From Hongsoonwoonella zoysiae (GTDB lineage: Bacteria > Pseudomonadota > Alphaproteobacteria > Rhizobiales > Stappiaceae), in the NCBI RefSeq assembly GCF_013266695.1, contig NZ_JABRXF010000003.1:558001-622000 (forward strand): a DNA stretch of 64,000 nt, given 5' to 3'. Below the pieces are notes generated by a model that saw only the letters and a list, made by a program, of their open reading frames with translations, was not told the DNA's origin and did no database searches. Shown here one piece after another: positions 1-9,523 of this stretch; within the stretch, counting starts at the first letter, position 1; each line of letters opens with the position of its first letter. The translations under genes were made by a program, and so were the position numbers.

Positions 1-1
1 T

Positions 2-1009
2 TACAGATCGCCTTTGGCCGGACTTCTATTCGGAATGGCCGCGATTGCTTCCATGATGAACCCTATCGTTTTCGCGCCTGGACTTCTGATTGACTCCCGT
101 GGCGTCATGGTAGCACTGTCGGCTCCTTTCGGCGGCTGGATTGCAGGCGTCGTGACGACTGTGACCGCCAGCGCCTTCCGCTACCTCGAAGGCGGCATGG
201 GCGCGGTCGCGGGTTCCTTTGGAATCCTTGGTTGCGGTTTGAGCGGGATCGTCTTCGCCCGACTGTCGTCGGGCCGCCGGCGCACGGGTCATTTCGTCGT
301 GCTCGGGATCTTCGCCGCCACGTTCCAGATTCTCGGCTTCTTCGTCCTGCCGCTCGATATCGCCACCACGCTCGTGGAAGCCTTCGCCTTTCCCCTGAGC
401 GCAATAAACATCGCCGGCGTAATCATTGTCGGCTCGTTTCTCAGGTGGGAGGAAACGCGCGTCACGGCGATGCGCCAGATGCAGAATGCAGCCCGAACCG
501 ACTGGCTCACGCAGCTATCGAACCGTCGCCGCCTAGAAGAAATCGCCCGTGCCCTGCAGGATCGGCGCGCCAAAGGCAGCAGGCTCGCCGCCGTCCTTTT
601 CGATATCGACCGCTTCAAGCAGGTCAATGACAGCTACGGGCATCCTGCCGGCGATGCGATCCTTTCCTCATTCGCCAGCCGGCTGAGGGAAAACACCCGG
701 AAGGTAGACGACGTCCTTCGCTATGGCGGCGAGGAGTTCGTGGTGCTGATGAGGGATTCCGATCTGGATCAGGCAACGCGCTTTGCGGAGCGCGTGCGCG
801 CCGAGATCGAGGCGATGACGACCGTCTATGGCACCGACCGGATCCGGATAACCGTGAGCGCGGGCGTCGCCTGCACCCCGGCCGCGACCTCGCCCTCCGC
901 GCTGGAAAAATTGCTCAAGGATGCGGATCAGGCCCTTTACAGGGCCAAGAAGGAGGGCCGCAACCGCGTCGTAGCGACAAAGAATTCGGCAGCCGCCCCA
1001 GCCGCCTGA
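2..1009 (+). CDS. Membrane diguanylate cyclase, 5TM LytS-like sensor plus GGDEF (5' end outside window)
   Basis: Synthesises cyclic di-GMP from two GTP under control of a membrane sensor. The frame is open to the window edge, so the N-terminus is missing; 335 residues are visible. The first ~145 are hydrophobic and carry the 5TM-5TMR_LYT signature (N-P-I-x-x-A-P-G followed by an Asp-Ser-Arg-Gly step), suggesting a 5TM LytS-like module. The GGDEF domain follows from about residue 160: D-W-L-T-x-L-x-N-R start, D-I-D-R-F-K metal loop, active motif GGEEF near 242-246, and an intact inhibitory I-site (RKVD) five residues before it, so product inhibition is expected. It ends convergent with the next gene. 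The TTG at 14 is probably an internal codon rather than the start. Ligand unknown. Confidence 0.85.
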   Translation, partial: YRSPLAGLLFGMAAIASMMNPIVFAPGLLIDSRGVMVALSAPFGGWIAGVVTTVTASAFRYLEGGMGAVAGSFGILGCGLSGIVFARLSSGRRRTGHFVVLGIFAATFQILGFFVLPLDIATTLVEAFAFPLSAINIAGVIIVGSFLRWEETRVTAMRQMQNAARTDWLTQLSNRRRLEEIARALQDRRAKGSRLAAVLFDIDRFKQVNDSYGHPAGDAILSSFASRLRENTRKVDDVLRYGGEEFVVLMRDSDLDQATRFAERVRAEIEAMTTVYGTDRIRITVSAGVACTPAATSPSALEKLLKDADQALYRAKKEGRNRVVATKNSAAAPAA

Positions 1010-1223
1010 CCGGAGTAGGTATCCACCAGCACCGAAATGCTTGCCCGGTCGGACAGGAACACTCCAGAGTCAAAAAGATTAAACAATCTCAGTATTTTAA
1101 ATACATTCTCATTGCTCGGATTGATTAAATTCAGCCGGAATTCACTCCGGATCTTGCACTGGAACGGAGGGTTCGGATCACCGCACAATCCGCTACCGGG
1201 CCAGGACCCGCGCAGTATCGAAA
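1010..1223. other. Convergent intergenic spacer with an AT-rich patch
   Basis: Spacer between the converging GGDEF and EAL genes. About 1070-1135 is clearly richer in A and T than the surrounding DNA, and a short inverted repeat (CCGGA...TCCGG) lies near 1136-1153. I see no convincing intrinsic terminator and no coding signal. Confidence 0.4.
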
Positions 1224-4154
1224 TCAGGCGTTTTCCAGTGCCGCCTCGGCCTGCAGCAGTTGCGTTGCCTCCTCGGGAAGCATCGGTTGTCCGAACAAGA
1301 ACCCTTGCGCGTACTCGCATCCGAGCTGGAAAAGCTCAAGCGCATCCGACTCGCTTTCCGCCCCTTCGGCGATCACCTGCATGCCGAGATCGTGCCCCAG
1401 CGCCACGATGGAGCGCAGGATAACAGGCCGCGCGCTGCGCCCGTTCGGCCGAACGAACGATTGATCGACCTTGATCGTGTCAAAACGAAACCGCTGCAGA
1501 TAACTCAGGCTCGAATAACCCGTCCCGAAGTCGTCGAGCGCCAATCCCGCACCCAGTTCCCGCAGACGTTCCAGTACCTTTGCCGAATATTCCGGATTGC
1601 TCATCACGACGGATTCCGTGAGCTCCAACTTGAGCGTACCCGGCATCAACTGGGCTCTGGAGAGCACGGCCTTCACGTCGTTGATCAGGTCCTGGCGCAG
1701 CAACTGCCGTGAGGAGATATTGACAGACACAAACAGCGGCGCGGGCATGCGGAACCTGCGTTGCCATTCGGCAAGCTGGCGCGCCCCACGCTCGAGAACG
1801 AAAAGGCCAAGGTCGTTGATCAGCCCGCTTTGTTCTGCGACTGGAATGAATTCCGACGGTGAGATCGCTCCGCGCGTCGGGTGGTTCCAGCGTGCCAGGA
1901 TCTCGAAGCCGGCGATACTGCGATCCTCCAGCCTGATGATCGGCTGGTAGGAAACAGTGATGCCGTCGGTCTCCAGGGCCTTCTTCAGGTCGGTCTCAAG
2001 CTCGGAAACGCCGACGCTTGCAGTGCGCAGGGTCGGCCGGAAAATCTCCACTCGGTCCCCGCCCAGCCGCTTGGCGTGGTTCATGGCAATCTCGGCGTCG
2101 CTTACAAGGTCTTCCGGCTTTGCCTGCCCTTGTTCATAGATGGCAACCCCCACCGAAACGGTCAGGAACACTTCGCGGTCGCCGAAACTTACCGGAGAGC
2201 GCAGGGCTTTGCGCACGTTGTCAGCGAAAGTGGCGATCCGGTCCGCCGCCTGTTCGGACAAAAGAAGGATCGCGAAGGCATCTCCGCCGAGCCGCGCAAC
2301 ACTGTCTTGCGGCTTCAATTGCCGCCCTATCCTGCGGGCGACTGTCAGAAGAATGCTGTCCCCCGCTGAAAGACCTATGGAATCGTTGACCTGCCTGAAC
2401 CGGTCGAGGTCGATGATGATGATCGATGGACGGCCCGCACCCTCCGCCCGCGCTCGGGAGATCGCGCCATCCACGCGGTCCATGTAAAGCTCGCGGTTCG
2501 GCAGGCCCGTCAGATTGTCGTGGACGGCGTCATGCAGGAGCCGCTCCTCCGCCACCTTTTGATCCGTGATGTCGAGCAATGTGCCTACGCAACGGATCAC
2601 TTCGCCGTCCGAGCCGATGATCGGCCTTGCCCGCAGGTGGAACCAACGAAAGTGCCCATCGTCGGATCTGAGCCGGAAGGACTGCGACACGCGCCCGCGG
2701 CGCTGATCGACGACAGCGTCGAGCGTTGCGCGAAACCGGTCCCGGTCCTGCGGATGCAGGACATCCAGCCAGTCGCGCGCCGGACCTTCGAGAAGGCCCC
2801 GCTTGACGCCGAGAAGGTCTTCCACCTCGTGCCCCGTGGAAATACGGTCGCGGTCGACGTCCCAGTCCCAGATGATATCGCCGGCCCCCGTAAGCGCCAG
2901 TGCCCGCCGCTCCACGTCGGAAATGAGCCCCTGCGCGATCGCGCCGCCGGCAAAGGCATGCTGCATCACCGTGAAGCCAATCAGAAGAACGATGAGCACG
3001 AGGCCGCCTGCAAGGGCAGGCTGCACGATATCGTTGGTAAGCGACCCGTTGACCGCCATTCCTGCCCCGACCATCCAGCAAAGCAGGAGAACCCAGGTCG
3101 GCACCAGCATGATCGCGCGCTCGTAGCCCTGCAAGGCGAGCACGGCGATGACGATGAAGCCGAAAAGGCCGATAACCCCGAGCGAGATGCGCGAGATGCC
3201 GGCGGCGACCGACGGATCCCAAACCGCAACACCGAGAAGGCCGAGCACCATGATCAGCGTGCTCAAGGCCAAATGGCTGTAGCGAATGTGCCAGCGATTG
3301 AGATTGAGATAGGCGTAGAGGAAGACGATGAGACTTGCCGTCAGCGCAACTTCCGCAGAGGCGCGATAAAGCTGGTCTTCTCCCGGCACGAGGCGGAGTA
3401 CGCGCGTGAAGAAGCCGAAATCGATGCACAGGTACGCAAGCACCGACCAGGCGAGCGTGGCGGTCGCCGGAAACATGACCGTACCCTTGACCACAAATAG
3501 GATGGTCAAAAAGAGCGCCAGCAAGCCTGATATGCCCAGCACGATACCGCGGTAAAGCGTATAGGCATTGATCGTTTCCTTGTAGATATCGGGCTGCCAG
3601 AGCCTGATCTGCGACAGTTCCGGCGTGCGCAGTTCCGCGACATAGGTCACGACCGCACCCGGGTCGAGCGTGATCAGGAAGACGTCCGCCTCCCGGCTCG
3701 CCTGCCTCTCCGGTGCGATACCCTGGCTCGGCGTGATCGAGGCAATCCGCGAGGCGCCCAGGTCCGGCCATATGAACTGCGATTCCGCCATCCGGAAGAA
3801 GGGGGACACGATCAGCCGGTCGATCTGCTCGTCGCTCGGGTTGGAAAGCGCGAACACCGCCCAGCTTGTGTTCTCGTCATTGCGGGAGTTCACCTCGATC
3901 CTGCGCACGATGCCATCCGCACCGGGTGCCGTCGAAACCTGAAGGCCCGGCCCAAAATCGGGGTAGCGGTCGACGACGTCGGTAAGGTCGATCGCCTCCG
4001 CTTCGAGCGGAACGGGTATGGCTTCGAGAGCCCGTGCCGGCAAGGTCGCCACCAAGGCGAGCAGAAAGACGATCAGAACGGATGCGAGCGCGCGCAAGAC
4101 GGATTCCAAACGAGAGAACAGGCTGTTGGGCAGAAGTATCGGCTTGTCCGGCAT
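1224..4154 (-). CDS. 7TMR-DISM / PAS / GGDEF / EAL hybrid, probable cyclic di-GMP phosphodiesterase
   Basis: A 976-residue membrane protein. A signal peptide (residues 1-~40) is followed by a DISMED2-like periplasmic domain, a seven-helix DISM segment (~180-390), a PAS domain (~410-525), a GGDEF domain (~535-695) and an EAL domain (~725-965). The GGDEF motif is GGDAF (623-627): the catalytic Glu is Ala, and the I-site Arg is Lys (KPQD), so cyclase activity is unlikely. The EAL domain keeps its metal and substrate residues (E-I-L-A-R, N in SVNIS, E in LTES, DDFGTGYSS, K in IKVD, E in AEGAE), so hydrolysis of c-di-GMP is likely, perhaps with GTP binding at GGDAF as an allosteric input. The ATG at 4154 lies one base after the GNAT stop. 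It is the last gene of the thrC operon. Confidence 0.85.
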   Translation of the reverse strand: MPDKPILLPNSLFSRLESVLRALASVLIVFLLALVATLPARALEAIPVPLEAEAIDLTDVVDRYPDFGPGLQVSTAPGADGIVRRIEVNSRNDENTSWAVFALSNPSDEQIDRLIVSPFFRMAESQFIWPDLGASRIASITPSQGIAPERQASREADVFLITLDPGAVVTYVAELRTPELSQIRLWQPDIYKETINAYTLYRGIVLGISGLLALFLTILFVVKGTVMFPATATLAWSVLAYLCIDFGFFTRVLRLVPGEDQLYRASAEVALTASLIVFLYAYLNLNRWHIRYSHLALSTLIMVLGLLGVAVWDPSVAAGISRISLGVIGLFGFIVIAVLALQGYERAIMLVPTWVLLLCWMVGAGMAVNGSLTNDIVQPALAGGLVLIVLLIGFTVMQHAFAGGAIAQGLISDVERRALALTGAGDIIWDWDVDRDRISTGHEVEDLLGVKRGLLEGPARDWLDVLHPQDRDRFRATLDAVVDQRRGRVSQSFRLRSDDGHFRWFHLRARPIIGSDGEVIRCVGTLLDITDQKVAEERLLHDAVHDNLTGLPNRELYMDRVDGAISRARAEGAGRPSIIIIDLDRFRQVNDSIGLSAGDSILLTVARRIGRQLKPQDSVARLGGDAFAILLLSEQAADRIATFADNVRKALRSPVSFGDREVFLTVSVGVAIYEQGQAKPEDLVSDAEIAMNHAKRLGGDRVEIFRPTLRTASVGVSELETDLKKALETDGITVSYQPIIRLEDRSIAGFEILARWNHPTRGAISPSEFIPVAEQSGLINDLGLFVLERGARQLAEWQRRFRMPAPLFVSVNISSRQLLRQDLINDVKAVLSRAQLMPGTLKLELTESVVMSNPEYSAKVLERLRELGAGLALDDFGTGYSSLSYLQRFRFDTIKVDQSFVRPNGRSARPVILRSIVALGHDLGMQVIAEGAESESDALELFQLGCEYAQGFLFGQPMLPEEATQLLQAEAALENA

Positions 4155-4155
4155 G

Positions 4156-4812
4156 TCACAAGGTTTCTTTTTCTGGAAGCCCCGTGCCCGTGTCGAACAC
4201 CGACTGCATGCCGGCCTTGTACGTTGGCGGTTCCGGATCATCCGCAAGCCGGGCGTAAAGGATATGATCTTCCCATTGCCCGTCGATGCAAAGATACCGG
4301 CGCGCGTAGCCCTCGCGCCTGAATCCGACTTTTTCAAGGAGGGTGATCGACGCCCTGTTCCGCGGCAGGCACGCCGCTTCCACCCTGTGGAGACGCAGGC
4401 GCACGAAGGCGAACGGCATCAGCAGGCGCACCGCCTCGCTCATGTAGCCCTTGCCGGCATGAGGCGCGCCCATCCAGTAGCCGAGCGTGGCGCATTGGGA
4501 GACCCCGCGCCTCAGATTCGACAACGTCGCACCACCGAGCAATTCGCCGTCGCCACGGCGGAATACGAAGAAAGGGTAACTTCGGTCTTCGCGCATCTCG
4601 CGGGAATATCGGCGCAGGCGGCGGCGGTAGGAGGCCTTGCTCAGATCATCCGCCGGCCATTTCGGTTCCCAGGGTTTCAGGAAACCGCGGCTTTCCTCGC
4701 GAAGGCTGGACCAGGCGGCAAAATCCTGCGGCGCGGGAGCGCGCAAGGTAACGTGTTCGCCCGTAAGGACGGATTCCGTGGCAGGATAGCTTACCGAGCG
4801 AAAGAAAGCCAT
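4156..4812 (-). CDS. GNAT acetyltransferase, RimJ/RimL type
   Basis: A 218-residue GCN5-related N-acetyltransferase of the RimJ/RimL type, which usually acetylate protein N-termini or small amines using acetyl-CoA. Visible family features are the L-x-G-E-x-V-x-L-R-A-P opening, the GYWMG strand, the acetyl-CoA pyrophosphate loop (H-A-G-K-G-Y-M-S-E-A), and the closing N-R-A-S-I-x-L-L-E-K-V-G-F-R-x-E-G helix and strand. It lies 20 bases downstream of the M16 peptidase and one base upstream of the EAL gene, so it is translated within the same minus-strand operon. Substrate cannot be told from sequence; ribosomal protein N-termini are only the family default. A C-terminal tail of about 25 residues after the fold is unremarkable. 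Confidence 0.85.
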   Translation of the reverse strand: MAFFRSVSYPATESVLTGEHVTLRAPAPQDFAAWSSLREESRGFLKPWEPKWPADDLSKASYRRRLRRYSREMREDRSYPFFVFRRGDGELLGGATLSNLRRGVSQCATLGYWMGAPHAGKGYMSEAVRLLMPFAFVRLRLHRVEAACLPRNRASITLLEKVGFRREGYARRYLCIDGQWEDHILYARLADDPEPPTYKAGMQSVFDTGTGLPEKETL

Positions 4813-4831
4813 AGATGCTCCCCCGCTCCCG

Positions 4832-6118
4832 TCATGCGCTGGCTACGCGTTTCATCGACACGTCAAGGCGCTCAGACAGCGTTTCGAGATAGGGTATCTT
4901 GTCCAACGGGCCAATGGCGGAAAGGGTCGGCGCATCGCCTGTGAAGGTCTCGTCGGCGACGCGGCGGATCTGGTTGAGGCTCACGGCATCGATCTTCGCG
5001 TTGATCTCGTCAAGCGTCATGACCCGGCCGTGGATCATCATCTGCCGCGCAATTTGCGCCGCCCGGGCGGACGGGCTTTCAAGCGACATCATGAGGCCGG
5101 CGCGGATCTGCGCCTTGGACCTGTCGAGCTCCTCGGCCGTGATATCGGACTTGGCCCTGTAAAGTTCATCGACCAGCACGGGAACGAGTTCTTCGATATC
5201 TTCTTCACCGGTCGCCGCGTGAATGGCGAAAAGCCCCGTATCGCGAAACGCCCAATGGAAAGCGTAGACCGCGTAGCAGAGCCCCCGCTCTTCCCGGATT
5301 TCCTGGAACAGCCGCGAAGACATGCCACCGCCCATGATGGAGGCAAGCACCTGGGCCGCATAATAGTCATCCGCGCGGTAAGGCCTTCCCTCGAAGCCGA
5401 GAAGCATCTGGATTTCCATGAGATCGCGCTGCACGCGGCTCGACCCGCCCGTGTAGCTGGCCGACGCGTCGGCCGCTGCAGGCTCGGCTGAAAGGCCGCC
5501 GAACTTTTCTTCGGCGATTGCCACGATCTCGCGATGGTCGACCTTGCCGGCAGCCGAAAGAAACATCTGCGGTCCGCGATACCGGTCCGAGAGGTAGGCC
5601 CGCAAATCTTCCGGCGAAAAGCCCATCACCGTTTCCTTGGTGCCGAGAATGGGCCGGCCGATGGCCTGATTGGACCATGCGGTCTCCTGGAAAAGATCGA
5701 ACGCCATGTCGTCCGGCGTGTCGTGCGCGGCACCGATCTCTTGCAGGATGACATGTTTTTCACGCATCAACTCATCTTCGTCGAAGGTGGAGTTGAGCAG
5801 AATGTCGGAAAGAATATCGACGGCGAGAGGCACATCCTCCGCCAGCACGCGAGCATGATAGTTGGTATGTTCGACGCTCGTCGCGGCGTTGAGCTCGCCG
5901 CCAACCGCCTCGATTTCCTCCGCGATACGACGGGCGCTGCGGGTTTTCGTACCCTTGAACGCCATATGCTCCAGAAGATGCGTGATCCCGTTCTGCGACA
6001 GGCTTTCAGACCGCGATCCGCCCTGCACCCAAACGCCGAGCGCCGTGGTGGCAAGATGCGGCATGTTGTCGGTAACGACGGTCAGCCCGTTCGCAAGCCT
6101 GGTGACCTCCACATCCAT
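4832..6118 (-). CDS. M16 zinc metallopeptidase (mitochondrial processing peptidase beta-like)
   Basis: A 428-residue soluble M16 peptidase. It has the inverted zinc motif H-L-L-E-H at residues 47-51 (two His ligands and the catalytic Glu), followed by the G-G-E-L-N-A-x-T-S-x-E-H-T segment. This family in alphaproteobacteria resembles the mitochondrial processing peptidase beta subunit and degrades peptides. I chose the ATG at 6118, two bases after the thrC stop; the longer frame upstream reads into thrC and is very arginine-rich. No signal peptide is visible, so it is probably cytoplasmic. Placement directly after thrC is a common Rhizobiales arrangement. Natural substrate unknown. Confidence 0.88.
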   Translation of the reverse strand: MDVEVTRLANGLTVVTDNMPHLATTALGVWVQGGSRSESLSQNGITHLLEHMAFKGTKTRSARRIAEEIEAVGGELNAATSVEHTNYHARVLAEDVPLAVDILSDILLNSTFDEDELMREKHVILQEIGAAHDTPDDMAFDLFQETAWSNQAIGRPILGTKETVMGFSPEDLRAYLSDRYRGPQMFLSAAGKVDHREIVAIAEEKFGGLSAEPAAADASASYTGGSSRVQRDLMEIQMLLGFEGRPYRADDYYAAQVLASIMGGGMSSRLFQEIREERGLCYAVYAFHWAFRDTGLFAIHAATGEEDIEELVPVLVDELYRAKSDITAEELDRSKAQIRAGLMMSLESPSARAAQIARQMMIHGRVMTLDEINAKIDAVSLNQIRRVADETFTGDAPTLSAIGPLDKIPYLETLSERLDVSMKRVASA

Positions 6119-6120
6119 CG

Positions 6121-7527
6121 TCAAACTCCCTCCCTCACCGCGCGCGCCTTTTTTTCCACGCAAGCTTCGACGCTCGCCTGCTCGGCAGGCAGAAGCTCCA
6201 TGCGTTCCTCGTCGTTCATGATGTGGGCGAGTTCCGCCGGCAGTTCGGGGCGTATACCGCACGCCTTCTCCACCGCGTCGGGGAACTTTGCCGGATGCGC
6301 CGTGGCAAGCACCACCATCGGCACTTTGCCATCGGCCTTTTCCGCCGCCACCTTGACGCCTGTCGCTGTATGAGGATCAAGCAGATAGCCGCTCTTCTCA
6401 AGCGTTTTTGCAATCGTTTCGCCCGTTTCGTCCTCCAGGCACCGCCCGGCGTCGAACTCCCGGCGCATCGCCTGCATGGGGCCGTCGTCGATGGTGAAGC
6501 CTCCGGATTGGTGCAAACGCTCCATCAGGCCGCGGACAGCCGCGCCGTCGCGCCCGTAAGCCTCGAAAAGCAAACGTTCGAAATTGGACGATATCTGGAT
6601 ATCCATCGACGGCGAACTCGTCGCCACGACGCCACGCATCTCGTAGGCAGATGTCTCGAAGGTGCGTGCCAGGATATCGTTGGTGTTTGTCGCGATCACC
6701 AGACGGTCTATCGGCAAACCCATTCGCTTGGCGACGAAGCCTGCAAATATATCGCCGAAATTGCCGCTCGGCACCGTGAAGGACACCTTGCGATACGGAG
6801 CGCCGAGTGCGGTAGCCGCCACGAAATAATAGACAACCTGCGCAACGATCCTCGCCCAATTGATCGAATTGACACCAGCAAGGTGCACCCGATCGCGAAA
6901 ATCGAAATGGTTGAACATCGCCTTCAGGATCGACTGGCAATCGTCGAAAGTGCCGGCAAGCGCCAGCGAATGCACATTCTTGTCTTGCGGCGTCGTCATC
7001 TGCCGGCGCTGCACCGGAGAAACGCGGCCTTCGGGAAAAAGCACGAAGACATCCGTTCGCTCACGGCCACGAAAAGCCTCTATCGCCGCCCCACCCGTAT
7101 CGCCCGAAGTCGCGGTCACGATCGTCGCTCGTTCGCCGCGTTCGGCCAGCACGTGGTCCATCATCCGCCCGAGAAGCTGCATGGCGACATCCTTGAAGGC
7201 AAGCGTAGGCCCATGAAAGAGTTCCAGCACGAAGCGGTTCGGCGCAATCTGCACAAGTGGCGTCACCGCTTCGTGGCGGAAACCGGCATAGGCCTCCCCT
7301 ATCATCTTCCTCAGGGCATCCGGAGAGATCGCGTCGCCAACGAATGGCGAGATTACCTCGAATGCGACATCCGCATAGGGCCGGCCGGCCAATTCGGAGA
7401 TTTTCGCGTCGTCCAGCCGCGGCCAGGCTTCGGGAACATATAGACCGCCATCTCGGGCAAGACCGGTCAAAAGCACATCTGCGAAATCGAGAACGGGCGC
7501 TTCGCCTCGGGTACTTACGTATTTCAC
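6121..7527 (-). CDS. thrC: Threonine synthase
   Basis: Converts O-phosphohomoserine to threonine and phosphate with pyridoxal phosphate, the last step of threonine synthesis. The 468-residue length and start (KYVSTRGEAPVLDF) fit the family; the PLP lysine is K112 in H-G-P-T-L-A-F-K-D. The T-A-T-S-G-D-T-G phosphate loop and the S-G-N-F-G-D-I motif are present. The start is GTG at 7527, with AGGAGG eleven bases upstream; a four-codon ATG reading frame (7535-7524) sits between and overlaps the GTG by its stop, which may modulate initiation. First gene of a four-gene operon continuing into the M16 peptidase, GNAT and EAL genes. Confidence 0.95.
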   Translation of the reverse strand: MKYVSTRGEAPVLDFADVLLTGLARDGGLYVPEAWPRLDDAKISELAGRPYADVAFEVISPFVGDAISPDALRKMIGEAYAGFRHEAVTPLVQIAPNRFVLELFHGPTLAFKDVAMQLLGRMMDHVLAERGERATIVTATSGDTGGAAIEAFRGRERTDVFVLFPEGRVSPVQRRQMTTPQDKNVHSLALAGTFDDCQSILKAMFNHFDFRDRVHLAGVNSINWARIVAQVVYYFVAATALGAPYRKVSFTVPSGNFGDIFAGFVAKRMGLPIDRLVIATNTNDILARTFETSAYEMRGVVATSSPSMDIQISSNFERLLFEAYGRDGAAVRGLMERLHQSGGFTIDDGPMQAMRREFDAGRCLEDETGETIAKTLEKSGYLLDPHTATGVKVAAEKADGKVPMVVLATAHPAKFPDAVEKACGIRPELPAELAHIMNDEERMELLPAEQASVEACVEKKARAVREGV

Positions 7528-7692
7528 CGGGCCATATTCCTCCTGCGGCAGTGGGTTTCAGCCGTTGTCATGGCTGGTTGACGCGATCGCGCACCCTATC
7601 GCCCCCCGCGCGCTCCGGCAAGGTCGGGACAGCTCCAACATACTGCTGAACGAGTTCTTGATTCACGTAATCGCCGCCACCGGCGGCAGCCT

Positions 7693-8289
7693 TCAGGCGT
7701 GGCCTGCCTCGCTTGACAACATGCCCGCGTCAATGCCCATGAGGGCGAGCGCACGCTGCCATTTCGTTTCGTTGTCCTGATCGAAAATGATCGAAGGATC
7801 GGCCGGGCCGATGATCCAGCCATTCGCCTGGATTTCCGTTTCAAGCTGACCGGCACCCCAGCCCGCGTAGCCAAGCGCCAGCATGGCCTGATCGGGGCCG
7901 CGCCCTTCCGCGATCGCCTTGAGGATTTCCAGCGTCGCCGTCAGGCAGATGCCGTCGCCGATCGGCAAGGTAGAGCTGTCGATGAAGAAATCGTCGGAGT
8001 GCAGCACGAAACCGCGGCCGCTCTCCACGGGGCCACCACGATGGACCAGCATCTTATCGGCGGGCGAGGGAAGGCGGATCGCATCCACATCGTCGATTAT
8101 CTCAAGCTGTGTGAGCAGATCGGCGAAGGTAATGTTCGATGCAGACTGGTTGAGGACGATGCCCATGGCGCCTTCTTCGGAATGTGCACAGACATAGACC
8201 ACGGCATGAGCGAAGCGTCCGTCCTCCATGCCGGGCATGGCGACGAGAAACCGGCCGTCCAGAAACTCCTCATCCAAGCTTTGGTTCAT
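7693..8289 (-). CDS. YqgE/AlgH family protein (UPF0301)
   Basis: A 198-residue YqgE/AlgH protein, recognisable from [12 protein letters not shown] near the start, the V-Y-V-C-A-H-S[10 protein letters not shown] segment, a G-G-P-V core and the [13 protein letters not shown] region. The biochemical role of the family is unsettled; AlgH has been linked to alginate gene expression in Pseudomonas. I took the ATG at 8289, which has GGGAG eleven bases upstream, over a TTG at 8307. It is divergent from the DsbD-alpha-like gene across a 265-base spacer that holds a 9-bp inverted repeat. Confidence 0.88.
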   Translation of the reverse strand: MNQSLDEEFLDGRFLVAMPGMEDGRFAHAVVYVCAHSEEGAMGIVLNQSASNITFADLLTQLEIIDDVDAIRLPSPADKMLVHRGGPVESGRGFVLHSDDFFIDSSTLPIGDGICLTATLEILKAIAEGRGPDQAMLALGYAGWGAGQLETEIQANGWIIGPADPSIIFDQDNETKWQRALALMGIDAGMLSSEAGHA

Positions 8290-8341
8290 TAAATCGCCCG
8301 CTCCCAAGCAGTGATTCGACGCGATTTCCTTATCTATAAAT

Positions 8342-8368
8342 TTAACACTTAGGGCATCAAAGTGTTAA
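8342..8368. promoter_or_regulatory. Inverted repeat in yqgE / DsbD-alpha divergent spacer
   Basis: Perfect 9-bp arms TTAACACTT and AAGTGTTAA separated by nine bases, in an AT-rich island between two divergent genes. This is the usual look of an operator for a dimeric regulator; which regulator is unknown. A short CGATCC/GGATCG hairpin followed by five T residues lies just downstream (8381-8399) and could be a weak plus-strand terminator. Confidence 0.4.
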
Positions 8369-8554
8369 CGAAAAGAAGCTCGATCCGTGGATCGTTTTTA
8401 ACCAGCGGGCGGCCGACCTTCGGCTCACGAAATTCTGAAATAGCCGCGAGCCGGGTTATGGCAGCGGGCCGGCTTGCGATAATGTAACCTCATATGGGTG
8501 GATCAGTTGCTGACGCCGCATCAAATCACTTCCTGCAAAGGCGAATTCCGAACG

Positions 8555-9394
8555 ATGAAATACCTGCTTACGCCGTTCCTTTCCGTTTCGATGTTCGCCA
8601 CGCCTGGCCACGCCGCATCAACCGACTGGGTCGAGGTTATGGGCGGTGAAGTGCGCCTGATTGCGGGCGGCCCGCTCGAAGAACCCGGCCGTTACGATGC
8701 AGCCCTTGAATTCAGGATGGAACCGGGCTGGCATATCTACTGGCGCTTTCCGGGGGAAACGGGGGTGCCGACGCAAGCCGATTTCTCGGCCTCCTCCAAC
8801 CTGGAAAAGGCAAGACTGCGGTTCCCGGCACCCGTTCGCTACCATGATGGCTACGCGACATCGCTCGTTTACATGGACCATGTGATCCTGCCTATAGAAG
8901 TCATGGCGAAGGACGGGGCCGCACCGTTGGAGCTTTCGGCCAACCTTTTCTTCGGGATCTGCCGCGAGATCTGCGTTCCGGCGCAGATGGACCTCGGTCT
9001 CACACTTGCCTCCGGCGAGGCGGTGGATTTGCCGATGCGCGTTGCGATCTCGCAAGCGACGCTTTCTCTTCCGCGGCCACAGGGCGACGGCGCTCCGCGC
9101 ATCGTTTCCGTCGAGCGGGCGGACGCCTCAGATGCCGGCAAGCCCGGCGCGCTGAAGATCACCGTCGAGATCACAGAAGAGGACGGCGAATTCGATCTTT
9201 TCGCCGAAGGCGCGCCGGGATCCTTCATTGAGGTTCCGCGCCTCGTGGGCCGGAACGGGAACCGGGCGGAATTCGAACTTTCGGCCAACGGCCTCACAGC
9301 CGAAAACGGCATCGCTCCGCTTACTTTTGTCCTGCGCGACGTCGGGCAGGTGGTGGAATATTCGACCGAAATCCGATTGCCCGGCGGCGACTGA
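8555..9394 (+). CDS. Exported DsbD N-terminal (alpha) domain-like protein
   Basis: A 279-residue secreted protein with a clear signal peptide (KYLLTPFLS...GHAA). The body resembles the periplasmic alpha domain of thiol:disulfide interchange protein DsbD/ScsB: W-x-V-M-x-G-x-V-R-L-I near the start, a M-E-P-G-W-H-I-Y-W-R-F-P-G-E-x-G strand, and a C-x3-C pair at C136 and C140 (G-I-C-R-E-I-C-V-P) where DsbD carries its redox cysteines. There is no transmembrane or thioredoxin domain, so it is a stand-alone alpha-domain protein that would need another protein for electrons. The ATG at 8555 is chosen because it starts the signal peptide. A peroxiredoxin gene follows after 129 bases. Confidence 0.8.
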   Translation: MKYLLTPFLSVSMFATPGHAASTDWVEVMGGEVRLIAGGPLEEPGRYDAALEFRMEPGWHIYWRFPGETGVPTQADFSASSNLEKARLRFPAPVRYHDGYATSLVYMDHVILPIEVMAKDGAAPLELSANLFFGICREICVPAQMDLGLTLASGEAVDLPMRVAISQATLSLPRPQGDGAPRIVSVERADASDAGKPGALKITVEITEEDGEFDLFAEGAPGSFIEVPRLVGRNGNRAEFELSANGLTAENGIAPLTFVLRDVGQVVEYSTEIRLPGGD

Positions 9395-9523
9395 ATTCTC
9401 GCCGCCTGAAGCCGTTTCCCACGGTCGGGCAGTATTTCACCCTCGACGGCCTGCCCTTGCGGCCCTATCACCATCATAGGTCGGCGGAAGTCGGCGTCCT
9501 GTTAACATGATGGAGGTATCGCC

